The translations under genes and the position numbers were made by a program. Shown piece after piece: positions 7,837 through 16,111 of a stretch of 19,854 nt of DNA. Under the pieces are notes generated by a model. That model saw only the letters and a list, made by a program, of their open reading frames with translations, was not told the origin of the DNA and did not search any database. Origin of the DNA: Acholeplasmataceae bacterium UBA6190 (lineage in GTDB: Bacteria > Bacillota_I > Bacilli_A > Acholeplasmatales > Acholeplasmataceae); NCBI GenBank assembly GCA_002422045.1, contig DITG01000016.1:15238-35091 (forward strand). The letters are read 5' to 3'. Every line of letters starts with the position of its first letter. Position 1 is the first letter of the stretch.

Positions 7837-8517
7837 TTAAAATCTATTATCTTCTAATAATTCCTTTATTAAAATGTGAATGTTAGTACCAACTTTAGAG
7901 TTCAATTTATGCAAATTTGACTCAAGTAAAGATGCCTGATCTATTGCTAACCTAATATTTTTAATTAATTCAACTTTAAATGTTGTTTTTGGATTGAATT
8001 TGCATAAATCCTTACATAATTTGCTGGTAAATCTATGTCTTGAATTTAATTTCTCATTTGCAAAAATTTCTCCAATATTCGGTATGACGTGATCTTGTAA
8101 ACTGTTTTTTATGTGAAGTATGTACCATAATTCAATACACGGTGAAGTAACAATGGGTCTAATATTATTTTGCATCATGTCATCGATAATTTGCTGGTAG
8201 CCATCTGTTGTTTTATATATATCTGAATCAAAAACTATAACATACTCATGATCATCAATTTTTTCTAGTTCCATCATTTGCATTAGTAACCTTTTGGGGT
8301 TAGAATTATGAATATCACTCTCTGTACGCTCAAGAACAATAACTTCAATTTCTGATCGGATGTTAAAAAAATGACTATTTTTTAGTGCATTAAAATATGC
8401 AATTTCACTCTTTTCCCCTTCTGCTAGAATATAGTACTTTTTAAATGGCTCAACCGTGTTTTGTTTGCCATCTATATATCTTCGTCGAATCGAGAATTTT
8501 TCCCCCAATGGTGCCAT
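7837..8517 (-). CDS. rloB: RloB-like protein (TOPRIM-type), defence pair partner
   Basis: This encodes 226 residues. The ATG directly follows the stop codon of the ATPase gene (TAA at 8520-8518), so the two are translationally coupled. The RloB family signature is present: ILAEGEKSE at about 31-38 (acidic EGE of the TOPRIM-like fold), VFDSD at about 95-99, and SPCIELWYILHI at about 125-136. Known context: RloB-family proteins occur with RloA-type ABC ATPases next to restriction loci, and, as I recall, similar pairs include the lactococcal abortive-infection system AbiL. Predicted role: nuclease-like effector released or activated by the ATPase on phage infection; activity has not been shown for this protein. 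The sequence is strongly AT-rich relative to chromosomal neighbours, consistent with acquisition. Confidence 0.82.
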   Translation of the reverse strand: MAPLGEKFSIRRRYIDGKQNTVEPFKKYYILAEGEKSEIAYFNALKNSHFFNIRSEIEVIVLERTESDIHNSNPKRLLMQMMELEKIDDHEYVIVFDSDIYKTTDGYQQIIDDMMQNNIRPIVTSPCIELWYILHIKNSLQDHVIPNIGEIFANEKLNSRHRFTSKLCKDLCKFNPKTTFKVELIKNIRLAIDQASLLESNLHKLNSKVGTNIHILIKELLEDNRF

Positions 8518-9843
8518 TTAATCCACCATTTTTTTGAATAGAGGGATTCCCCCATATATTCCATTCAAGTATCCATTCTCAATTATTTTATCATTTCTTA
8601 CTTTAAATATATCTAAGGAATATAAATGAGAGGCTCCTTGCTCATTCTTTTCAACAAACCAAATCTCATCTTTTCTTAACAATTTTAAATCCATAATATG
8701 TGTTTCATGTGTTGTGAAAATTAATTGAATTTGTCTTTTTGAAAATTCCTCTCTTAATATTTCTAATAATCTTTTTACTAGTACCGGATGCAAACTTCTT
8801 TCAAGTTCATCAATAACATATATTGCATTTTGTTTAGCTGTTAAAACAATATCAAGTAGATCAAAAAGTCTTCTTGTACCGTCTGATTCTTCACTAAAAT
8901 CAAAAACAGAGGAAGAATTGTTATGATTCAATTTAATTGTCCATACTTTTATCTCATCTATCGAATCAGCCATAATGCGGTACAACTCCTTACCTCCTCG
9001 AATTATCCCCCTTAACTTACCTTGTTTTTTTATAGTTTCCTCAATTTCTTTTAATAATTCATCAACCATATTCTTATCTGTTTTTTTAATTAGTTCATCT
9101 AAAGTAACATTTTCAAAGTATACTTTAGAAATTCCAGTATTAAATTCATTTAGTATTCTTTCAACTCTATCAAAGTTTCCATCGTCCATATACTCGTAAA
9201 AATCAATTGGTCCCTCAGCAAAATTAATATCAAGTAAACTAAACCATTCTTTAAAATTCTTCACAAAGATCAAATCTTTACTTTTTATTTTTTTTCTAAC
9301 TAAATCCGACATCAATAAAACATCTTTATTGTCTGATAAATCATACAAATATGTCTTTAATCTGTCTTTAGTTTCAGTTTGAAATTCGTTTTCAGGAAAA
9401 ACATTATCTACATTTTTATTACCGCGAGTATAATTCATCAATACTTTTTGTGTGTCATTTTTAGGATCAATACTTAGTAACCATTCTTCCTGAATGATTC
9501 CTTTGGAAATAATAATTGAAAAACCGTAATTGTAATATCTTCCGTTAATGTAATATACAATATTGAATTCCGTCAATTTGCTTTTGTTCAAACTATTATT
9601 TTTGCAATAACTATTTGAGTCTAGAGTTTTAATACCTTGCATCACAAATCTTTTCATAATATTCAATGCACTAATAATATTACTTTTCCCAGAAGCATTT
9701 GCACCATATATTGCAGAAAATTGCAGAACGCTAGAATTTTTGAGTTTTATTGTGTCTTTTTTACTATTTAAACTTGGAACCATGCTTAAAGAGACTCTTT
9801 CATCAAAAGATAATAAATTAGAGACTTCAAATTTCAATAACAT
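8518..9843 (-). CDS. rloA: RloA-like AAA_15/AAA_21 ABC-type ATPase, defence pair partner
   Basis: This encodes 441 residues, soluble, SMC/OLD-like ABC ATPase. It starts FEVSNLLSFDE, typical of AAA_15. Walker A is GANASGKS at about 47-54; the insert region spans about 100-300; the ABC signature-like SDGTRRL is at about 320-326, Walker B with catalytic Glu in YVIDELERSLHP at about 342-353, and the switch His in TTHET at about 379. All ATPase elements are intact. Together with the abutting RloB gene it forms a two-gene module related to RloA/RloB and probably to AbiL-type systems. Predicted role: ATP-driven sensor that controls the RloB partner. The ribosome site is weak (AAAGTGGGG). The extended -10 promoter and paired upstream repeats suggest control of its own expression. 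AT-rich and therefore likely acquired. Confidence 0.85.
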   Translation of the reverse strand: MLLKFEVSNLLSFDERVSLSMVPSLNSKKDTIKLKNSSVLQFSAIYGANASGKSNIISALNIMKRFVMQGIKTLDSNSYCKNNSLNKSKLTEFNIVYYINGRYYNYGFSIIISKGIIQEEWLLSIDPKNDTQKVLMNYTRGNKNVDNVFPENEFQTETKDRLKTYLYDLSDNKDVLLMSDLVRKKIKSKDLIFVKNFKEWFSLLDINFAEGPIDFYEYMDDGNFDRVERILNEFNTGISKVYFENVTLDELIKKTDKNMVDELLKEIEETIKKQGKLRGIIRGGKELYRIMADSIDEIKVWTIKLNHNNSSSVFDFSEESDGTRRLFDLLDIVLTAKQNAIYVIDELERSLHPVLVKRLLEILREEFSKRQIQLIFTTHETHIMDLKLLRKDEIWFVEKNEQGASHLYSLDIFKVRNDKIIENGYLNGIYGGIPLFKKMVD

Positions 9844-9868
9844 TTAGTTTTACCCCACTTTCAAGAGT

Positions 9869-9897
9869 ATCTTACCACAATGAACAGTAAATATCAA
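9869..9897 (-). promoter_or_regulatory. Extended -10 promoter of the RloAB unit
   Basis: On the minus strand TTGATA (9897-9892), 17 bases, then TAAGAT (9874-9869) preceded by TGG. It lies about 26 bases before the ATG of the ATPase gene, and the -35 box is inside the downstream direct repeat. Confidence 0.75.
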
Positions 9898-9988
9898 TTT
9901 TTTACGTTTATTTCGTGTATTTTAATAATATAAATTGAATAAAAACACATATAAGTGTAATATATCATATTTTTAACGTTTTTTTCGT
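9886..9988. repeat. Pair of about 31-34-base direct repeats upstream of rloA
   Basis: On the minus strand the copies at 9988-9955 and 9916-9886 share ACGAAA(A/T)AAACGT(T/A)AAAAA followed by T..TGATAT..TTAC. Their right ends are 72 bases apart, close to seven helical turns. The promoter-proximal copy contains the -35 box, so a bound protein would be placed to repress or loop the promoter. Confidence 0.6.
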
Positions 9989-10334
9989 TTTTTGATATAT
10001 AGATCACAATTGTAAGATAAAGTTTAGATTATTAACTTGAATTTCAAATACATCACTACGAGTTAAGTTAATCCATTTAATAGAAGATAGTATCTAGATT
10101 TTGTGTAAAACCAAAGTGTTATAGCTTTTTTATAACGTGTATCTGGGGTTCTATATAAATATCAATTCCTATAATATTTGAAAACATGTCCTCGTTACTG
10201 ACCCCCGTGCTTTATATAGACAGAGACTCTCGAAATCAATAAATCAAGCGAGAATTCAAATCTTATCTCTTAGACATGGAAGTTCATGATTAACATTTTT
10301 GATTGAAGCATCAAAAAAATAATTTTTCTTGATC
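9989..10334. other. Noncoding AT-rich stretch inside the island
   Basis: I find no gene here. There are two weak inverted repeats: ATTAACTT (10031-10038) with AAGTTAAT (10065-10072), and GTTATA (10118-10123) with TATAAC (10131-10136). A short GC-rich patch (ACCCCCGTGC, 10201-10210) stands out. A small RNA or end sequence of the element is possible but unsupported. Confidence 0.3.
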
Positions 10335-10343
10335 ACAAAAGCA

Positions 10344-10370
10344 AAAGACCATTGATTTTCAATAGTCTTT
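10344..10370 (-). terminator. Terminator of tRNA-Thr
   Basis: A 12-base-pair stem (one G-T pair) with loop AAA is followed by TTTTGCTTTTG on the minus strand, 25 bases beyond the tRNA 3' end. It also ends the lipid kinase-tRNA transcript. The same hairpin is duplicated at 7463-7489. Confidence 0.8.
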
Positions 10371-10395
10371 CTCAAAAAATTAACTATTCAAAAAA

Positions 10396-10471
10396 TGGTG
10401 CCGAAAATAGGACTCGAACCTACGACCTGCTGATTACGAGACAGCTGCTCTACCACCTGAGCTATTTCGGC
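10396..10471 (-). tRNA. tRNA-Thr (anticodon CGT)
   Basis: A 76-base cloverleaf with encoded CCA. Acceptor GCCGAAA pairs with TTTCGGC, D-stem GCTC with GAGC, T-stem GTAGG with CCTAT around TTCGAGT, and discriminator A73. The anticodon loop CTCGTAA gives anticodon CGT, reading ACG. The anticodon stem is GCTGT/TCAGC, with a U-U mismatch at 31-39. The first base is also the last base of the lipid kinase stop codon, so it is probably cut from a joint transcript. Its 3' end is the apparent insertion point of the RloAB island. Confidence 0.95.
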
Positions 10472-11370
10472 TAGAAAAACTGCTTTTTAGTCTTTGCACT
10501 TGCAAAGATTTCGATGGCTTCTTTGTGTGTCTGAATCACGATATTGCCTTTGCATGAAAATTCGCCATCAGCATTCCAACTGACATTGGAACTGGTTTCA
10601 ATCTCAAACTTAGTAGATGCAATATGCAAATCTTCTCTCAGTTTCTTTCCTCCACGAATCAGTGAAGATAATAATCTAAATCTCCATAATGACTTAGCTC
10701 TTTTGAATAGTCTCAATTCAAACAATCCATCGTTGAGTTTCGATGATGAAAAATTCATCAGTCTCATGCCACCGACACGATTGGTAGACAGTCCTAAGAC
10801 CATGACACATTCCATTGAAACTGCTTGTCCGTCATATTTAATCTTGATGGGGTACCTGTATTCTTGGGTCAAATCTTTCATCGCTTCGATGACATATGCG
10901 ATGTATCCGTATTTTTTGATATGTCTTCTCGGCACTGCATAACTGATCTTGGTCATGATGCCGGAAGCTGCGGTATATAAGAAATATTGTTCATTGATCT
11001 GATTGACATCCATCTTGACTGGCTTTTCATTGAAATAGATATCAAGTGATCGCTTGATATTTTTATTGACGCCCAAAATCGCAGCAACGTCATTGGCTGT
11101 GCCACTGGGTAACAACCCAAGTACGGGTTTTTTGTCAGACTTCATGATGCCATTTAAGACTTCATTGACTGTGCCATCTCCACCAGCGACCAAAAAAACA
11201 TCAAATTCTTTTGCTCTATCCAAAGCGACCGTTTCCAAATCCTTGGGTGCTTTCGATTCATAGATCTCAAGGGTATGGGACGTCTTTTGGAATGTCTTGA
11301 TAATCATATTCAGATGTGTTTTAAAGTTGGATCTACCACTGACTGGATTATACAATAACAAGTATTTCAT
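10471..11370 (-). CDS. Diacylglycerol/lipid kinase, YegS/DgkB family
   Basis: This encodes 299 residues, normal length for the family, with GAGGGAAG before the ATG. The kinase fold is clear: NPVSG (8-12) for nucleotide binding, GGDGTVNEV (63-71) as the catalytic glycine-rich loop, LGLLPSGTANDVA (about 84-96), and the C-terminal beta-sandwich ending WNADGEF, whose Asp/Glu is usually catalytic or structural. Known role: ATP-dependent phosphorylation of diacylglycerol or a related lipid at the inner face of the membrane, recycling lipid-synthesis by-products. It could equally be another YegS/BmrU-type lipid kinase. The stop TAG shares its last base with tRNA-Thr, so the two appear co-transcribed. 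A weak extended -10 (TGTTAAAAT at 11399-11391) precedes it. Confidence 0.92.
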   Translation of the reverse strand: MKYLLLYNPVSGRSNFKTHLNMIIKTFQKTSHTLEIYESKAPKDLETVALDRAKEFDVFLVAGGDGTVNEVLNGIMKSDKKPVLGLLPSGTANDVAAILGVNKNIKRSLDIYFNEKPVKMDVNQINEQYFLYTAASGIMTKISYAVPRRHIKKYGYIAYVIEAMKDLTQEYRYPIKIKYDGQAVSMECVMVLGLSTNRVGGMRLMNFSSSKLNDGLFELRLFKRAKSLWRFRLLSSLIRGGKKLREDLHIASTKFEIETSSNVSWNADGEFSCKGNIVIQTHKEAIEIFASAKTKKQFF

Positions 11371-11416
11371 GTTGACACTTCCCTCGACTTATTTTAACAC
11401 AATGACTGAAATAAAA

Positions 11417-11446
11417 AAAGAGTTGTGAACGAATCCACAACTCTTT
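11417..11446 (-). terminator. Terminator of the polysaccharide operon
   Basis: The minus-strand stem AAAGAGTTGTG/CACAACTCTTT (11 base pairs, 8-base loop) is followed by seven T, just after the stop of the 1545-residue lipoprotein gene. Confidence 0.88.
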
Positions 11447-11463
11447 ATCCATAGGATTTGGTG

Positions 11464-14400
11464 TTAATTTATCTCATAAAATCTCGAAACCGCATCAAAA
11501 GTCCATAGTATATTGCCATGGATATTCGGGATATTGGTTTCCCACCATGCTTGGTTCAGTCCATCCAAATTAGCTAGAACATTTTCGGGAGGTAACTGGA
11601 TTGCTACGCCAACTTGTTGACCCACATAATGGGCAAACACGCGTGTGATCACATCCGCTATTGTACTGTCTTTACGACCAATGATGCCGTGCTGTGCTGC
11701 ACTTGCATACACAAATGTGACATCGGTAAAGACATCGGTTGCTGTGAGACTACCTAACTTATGATACCCGATCAATGTACCTGCTGATCTAGACTTCAAT
11801 GTCGATGCTTCAACAACACCTCGTGTAATGATGATATTCGCACTTGCATGGTTTGTATAGCCAATGAATGCACCTACACCTGAATCTGTTGATGTTTGTG
11901 TGGTTTCTGCAGTTGATCCAAAGATGTATGCATCTGTAATCTGTGCAAGATTATCCGCTCTGCCAGCAATAAACCCTATATTCTTTTGAGTACTATAGAC
12001 AGTTGAGGACTTGATAGTGATTTCGGTTGCTGTAAAACCAAGGGATGCATTACCAATCAATATGCCGACGCCATTACTGTCAGTGCCTTTGAGTGTTGAA
12101 TTCATAATCGTGATGTTTTCAAAGGTTGCGTTGTTATTTTCAATTCGACCGACTAAAATACCTGCACGTCCCACAACATCAACACTGGCAGTGTCAATGA
12201 TGAGATTCTTGATGGTTGCTCCATTGACTCTTTGGAAGATTCCACCATAGACTCCTGTACCCGAACCGGTGATTGTAATATTGTTTAATGTATAACCCGC
12301 TCCATCGAGTGTTCCTCTAAATGAAGTGCCTGTACCTGACTGAACCCATGAAAATCCTGTAAAGTCAATATTGGCGGTAAGCACAAATTGTTCACTGGAT
12401 CCACTGATGCTCATATCGTAAAATGCTTGTGCTGATGCAATCGGAGTTGGAAGTTTTTCAGTCCATTTCGCATACAGTGTCAGGTTAACTTCAACAACAT
12501 CGGCATCAAAGTCCCATGGTTGAGTCAGTTCGACATCCTTGAACCATCCAGCAAAATCAAAGTCTGCCTTGGTCGGTGCTGTTGGTGCTGTAATTTTTGC
12601 GCTCAGTTCAATGCCTGGAATCGCCGCAACCACAGATCCTCCATTGGATTCAAAGGTCACGGTGTATGTGACTGGAACAAGTGCCCACTTCGCATAAAGT
12701 GTGACATTCGCATTCACAAGATCTGTATCAAAAACCCACGCATTCAACAATTCAACATCCTTGAACCAACCTTCAAATGTATAGCCATCTTTCGTTGGTA
12801 CGATAGGTGCAGTGATGAGCGTATTTTCTGGAACCAGTAACAACGCTTCAACAACAGATCCGCCATTGGATTCGAAAGTTACCGTATAGGTCACTGCTGG
12901 AATTTCAGCCCATTTCGCATAAAGTGTCAGATTGGCAGTGACAGTGTCCACTGCGAAATCCCAAGGATTCGCAAAGAGTTCATCCTTGAACCATCCTTCA
13001 AATGTATAACCGTCTCTGGTTGGATCGATAGGCTCAACAATCAATGCATGTTCAAGCACACCAAGGATCGAAGAAACTAAGGATCCACCATTGGATTCAA
13101 ATGTAACATCATAAGTCGGAATGGCTTCATATTTACCATAGAGTGTGACTGGAGCCGTGATGATCAGGACGATCACCGGTTGAGTCATGAGTGCATCTGT
13201 ATACCACCCCATGAAATTATAGCCTGGGACAAGTGGTGCACTCGCCATGAACGCTTGACCTTCACGTATTTGAATCACTTCATTATCGATCGAAACATTA
13301 TAGTCTAAAGTGACTGCAATGAAAGGTTTACTAGATGCTAAATAATTGTTTAATGCAAAGATACCATTGGTATCAAACGTCCATAAAATATGATCGACAA
13401 AGACTGGAAGATTGGTACTCCACCATGCTTGGTTTGTAGGTATTTGAACCTTTGTCAAGTCTTGAGTCTGAACATGTGATTTCGCTTGGTTAAGCGATCC
13501 AAAGATGGTTGCTTCATTCAGTTTGTCAGCTTCGTTGTTCACTCTGCCGACAAGACCTGCAGCGTTGATTGCTTCATGTGTGAAGTTGACTTGAACATAT
13601 GTGTTTTGAACGGTTGCTGTTCCTGGACTTCTCAAATAGCCAATCAATGCACCACCAACGATGGCGTTGATGTTGGTATCAATGATGACAACACGATTGG
13701 CTGTTACGATGGAAGCGATGTTGTCTCTGACATAACCGACAAGTCCGCCTGCAGCGACATCCAATACAGCTTCTCCTAAAACAGTCGATGTGACCGTCAC
13801 ACCTCTGACATAAATATCATTTGCAATCAATGTTGCACTATCGACTCTACCCACAACACCACCGACATTCTTCTGTCCGGATGCGATGACCACGGAATCG
13901 ATGATCGATGCATTGGTCAATGTGGTGAGTCTGGATACCATACCGATGATACCACCGACACCATTGGATGATGCGCCTGTCACGGATGAATTCATGATGA
14001 CAACATTCGTGATGATGGTATCGCCATTTTCGATGCGACCGACTAGGATGCCTGCGCGATCAACAGCGACAATCGAGAAATGATCAATGACAAGATCACG
14101 AATCAAAGCGCCATTGGCTCTTGCGAATAAGCCACCATAATTGGTACCCGTCTTGGACATGGTCAGGTTTTTTACCGTGAATCCATTGCCATAAAGGACA
14201 CCCTTGAAAGATGCATTCTGATCGGTCCATGTCAGACCACTCAAATCAATGTCTGCTGTTAATGCGTATCTACCCAAAATATCTGCGGTTCCCGGAGCTA
14301 CAGCAAATGCTGTCATGAATTCTGCAGGCGTTGAAATCAAGGTGACATTTTCAAAAGTCATTGCATGACTGAAAATGTTGGAGTCTCCAAAGAGAACAAC

Positions 14401-16101
14401 CATCAAATGAATGTGTGTGAATCCTGATGCTGCCACATCACCAATCACGACTGATGCACTTGATATCTCAATGGAACTACCACCTAAGATGAATGCTTTA
14501 TCTTCTGTAGCATTGTTGGATAAACGATAATAGAGCATACCGCTCGGTTGAACGACAGTGACTGTGACATCAGTTGTCTGTTCCAAATATCCGACAACGG
14601 TTGAAGTGACAGCTGTAATCTCATTGGGTTGACCCACTTCATAGACCGTGACGTTTTGTGTCACTGTCTTGGTATCTGATGGATTGGACACATTAGTGAA
14701 TACATAAGAGACAACATAGTTTCCTGGAACTGCCGTATTCACCGGATTGGTCACAGCAAGTGTATAATCTGTGTCCTTGACAAGAAGTTCCTGACTGCCG
14801 TAATAATTGTAGATCATTGGAACGCTTGGTGTAAAGACGCTGTCTTGAGCAATACTGACAGTCGGTTCAATACCTGTCACTTCACCCAGTTTGGTGATTT
14901 CAACAGGTCTTGGTAGTGCCTCGATACGGTTTGCGATGATGTTGGTCACGTAAGCCGGACTACGCAGTACTTCTGTTGTTGAACTTCCGCTTCTGATGAA
15001 CAGGCTTTGCATCGGTGTCGTCCCGACGTAAGTCACTGGTCCTGGTGTCAGACTAATCAATTGTCCGTTTTCATAATAAAATGCTTCAATGGTCTTATTG
15101 GTTAAGTTGATTTCTGCTCTCAAGGTATACCATTGATTGACATTGATCGTTTTCTTCATCAACGTGCCATTATCCACGCGATAATAGAGGCTTGCTCCGT
15201 CTAGACCAAAAGCAACGACCGGGCTAGATGATGATGACTGGATATTCACTGCAGATCCATTTGAACTGCTGGTCTGCATCAAATCCACTTCAACGATCAA
15301 TAACGGATAGGCATGGACAATCGGAGCCTCGATTTGAAGTTCTTTCAATGCTTCAATCTTTAAGGCATTCGAATTTTTGGGAATGGTCGTGCCAAGAATC
15401 GACGTCACGACTGTGAAAAGTGAATTACCAGTTTTTCCAGAGACCGGTCCCCAGATGCCAGATTGCGTCAGAATGCTACCCGCACTATACTCTTTGAATG
15501 TTTCATTGATGATCGGTTCAGTATTTTCAACCGATGGAAGTGCAATCACTGTTGCTGTGAAAACTTTGGTTCTGGTCACTTGATTGAGTGTTAAGGTTGC
15601 TGTAAGCAGAACTGTTTGGTTACCTTGTTCAAAGGTTGGTTGTGTAATCACACCATTGGCTGCGATATATTCTGTCTTGTCAATTGACCAAGTAATCGTC
15701 ACTGATTCTCTTGATGTTGGCAAGATCAGTCGAGGCGAACTTTGCGTGAGTGCTGACAAATCACCAATAGTGAGCCAATTGAAAGCTGAATCGACTTTGT
15801 CTTGATCCGTTGGTCCGTCTAGGCTCCATTTGGCATAAAGCGTGATATCAGCAATGACGATGTCATTGTCAAAATCCCATGGATTGGTCAAGTCTGATTC
15901 TTTGTACCAGCCTTCAAAGATGTATCCTGGACGTGTTGGTACCATTGGTGGGGTAATCTTGCTGCCATCATTGGCTTGTATCACAGGCACACCTGTTCCG
16001 CCATTCGATTCCCACGTCACCGTAAATGTTTTCCCACCGCATGCGACAAGCATCAGCACAAGCAGGAACAAACTCGTGATTCCTAGTATTTTTCTCATCA
16101 T
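11464..16101 (-). CDS. Giant modular surface lipoprotein: InlB repeats, LamG-like, Ig-like and two beta-helix regions
   Basis: This encodes 1545 residues. Two adjacent ATGs (16101, 16098) follow AAAGGGAG; the second has the better spacing. The lipobox is LVAC (Cys21). In order: InlB-type repeat (26-92); Ig-like domain with VTITW...ANGVIT (about 100-189); LamG/concanavalin-like domain (about 195-395); two Ig-like segments (about 405-488 and 490-590); a first GLUG-like beta-helix (about 595-925; FKGVLYGNGFTVKNLTM, YGGLFA, GGIIG, GGLVG turns); four InlB-type repeats (928-992 degenerate, 997-1064, 1072-1139, 1146-1213); and a second beta-helix (about 1217-1545). Both helices end with NQAWWxTNxP...ILWTFD, so one half arose by duplication. 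Last gene of the operon, 10 bases after the 152-residue lipoprotein. Inferred role: surface capture of polysaccharide; direct enzyme activity is not evident. Confidence 0.85.
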   Translation of the reverse strand: MMRKILGITSLFLLVLMLVACGGKTFTVTWESNGGTGVPVIQANDGSKITPPMVPTRPGYIFEGWYKESDLTNPWDFDNDIVIADITLYAKWSLDGPTDQDKVDSAFNWLTIGDLSALTQSSPRLILPTSRESVTITWSIDKTEYIAANGVITQPTFEQGNQTVLLTATLTLNQVTRTKVFTATVIALPSVENTEPIINETFKEYSAGSILTQSGIWGPVSGKTGNSLFTVVTSILGTTIPKNSNALKIEALKELQIEAPIVHAYPLLIVEVDLMQTSSSNGSAVNIQSSSSSPVVAFGLDGASLYYRVDNGTLMKKTINVNQWYTLRAEINLTNKTIEAFYYENGQLISLTPGPVTYVGTTPMQSLFIRSGSSTTEVLRSPAYVTNIIANRIEALPRPVEITKLGEVTGIEPTVSIAQDSVFTPSVPMIYNYYGSQELLVKDTDYTLAVTNPVNTAVPGNYVVSYVFTNVSNPSDTKTVTQNVTVYEVGQPNEITAVTSTVVGYLEQTTDVTVTVVQPSGMLYYRLSNNATEDKAFILGGSSIEISSASVVIGDVAASGFTHIHLMVVLFGDSNIFSHAMTFENVTLISTPAEFMTAFAVAPGTADILGRYALTADIDLSGLTWTDQNASFKGVLYGNGFTVKNLTMSKTGTNYGGLFARANGALIRDLVIDHFSIVAVDRAGILVGRIENGDTIITNVVIMNSSVTGASSNGVGGIIGMVSRLTTLTNASIIDSVVIASGQKNVGGVVGRVDSATLIANDIYVRGVTVTSTVLGEAVLDVAAGGLVGYVRDNIASIVTANRVVIIDTNINAIVGGALIGYLRSPGTATVQNTYVQVNFTHEAINAAGLVGRVNNEADKLNEATIFGSLNQAKSHVQTQDLTKVQIPTNQAWWSTNLPVFVDHILWTFDTNGIFALNNYLASSKPFIAVTLDYNVSIDNEVIQIREGQAFMASAPLVPGYNFMGWYTDALMTQPVIVLIITAPVTLYGKYEAIPTYDVTFESNGGSLVSSILGVLEHALIVEPIDPTRDGYTFEGWFKDELFANPWDFAVDTVTANLTLYAKWAEIPAVTYTVTFESNGGSVVEALLLVPENTLITAPIVPTKDGYTFEGWFKDVELLNAWVFDTDLVNANVTLYAKWALVPVTYTVTFESNGGSVVAAIPGIELSAKITAPTAPTKADFDFAGWFKDVELTQPWDFDADVVEVNLTLYAKWTEKLPTPIASAQAFYDMSISGSSEQFVLTANIDFTGFSWVQSGTGTSFRGTLDGAGYTLNNITITGSGTGVYGGIFQRVNGATIKNLIIDTASVDVVGRAGILVGRIENNNATFENITIMNSTLKGTDSNGVGILIGNASLGFTATEITIKSSTVYSTQKNIGFIAGRADNLAQITDAYIFGSTAETTQTSTDSGVGAFIGYTNHASANIIITRGVVEASTLKSRSAGTLIGYHKLGSLTATDVFTDVTFVYASAAQHGIIGRKDSTIADVITRVFAHYVGQQVGVAIQLPPENVLANLDGLNQAWWETNIPNIHGNILWTFDAVSRFYEIN
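12463..13113 (-). repeat. Three tandem InlB-type repeats inside the giant lipoprotein gene
   Basis: Residues 997-1213 hold three copies of a roughly 67-residue unit spaced by 74-75 residues, each with VTFESNGGS near the start, a central GWFKD and NLTLYAKW or NVTLYAKW at the end. Similarity extends to the DNA level, making the segment a likely site of copy-number change. Confidence 0.8.
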
Positions 16102-16111
16102 ATCTCCCTTT

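Larger units (their letters stand above)
7453..10418. mobile_element. Putative tRNA-Thr-associated genomic island carrying RloA/RloB
   Basis: About 2.9 kb is bounded by direct repeats of the tRNA-Thr 3' end plus its terminator: 7453-7538 (diverged) and 10335-10418 (inside and after the intact tRNA). The orientation is as expected for insertion at a tRNA 3' end, with the intact tRNA at one end and a 3'-end fragment at the other. The contents are only the minus-strand unit of three genes (9843 to 7648), clearly more AT-rich by eye than the flanks. There is no integrase, transposase or phage gene, so it is either a relic or a cassette moved by another element's recombinase. A local segmental duplication is the main alternative. 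Confidence 0.55.

Noticed and set aside
7648..9843. Retron, Septu or Gabija as alternative identity of the ATPase module.
   Set aside because: There is no reverse transcriptase, no HNH partner, and ATPase and TOPRIM-like functions are on separate proteins with RloB-type motifs, unlike the fused ATPase-TOPRIM of Gabija.
10136..10190. A 23-codon minus-strand frame (MFSNIIGIDIYIEPQ...) upstream of rloA.
   Set aside because: Low-complexity AT-rich sequence, GAGG only two bases from the ATG, and no recognisable feature.
7602..10218. CCGTG(T/C)TTTATATA occurs at 7602-7615 and 10205-10218, near both ends of the island.
   Set aside because: 13 of 14 bases match, but the motif is short and mostly A/T; chance is likely and the tRNA repeats already define the ends better.
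12463..13113. Tandem repeats considered as a possible CRISPR or satellite array.
   Set aside because: The units are in frame and encode InlB-type repeats with VTFESNGGS and LYAKW motifs; there is no short-repeat/spacer structure anywhere in the window.
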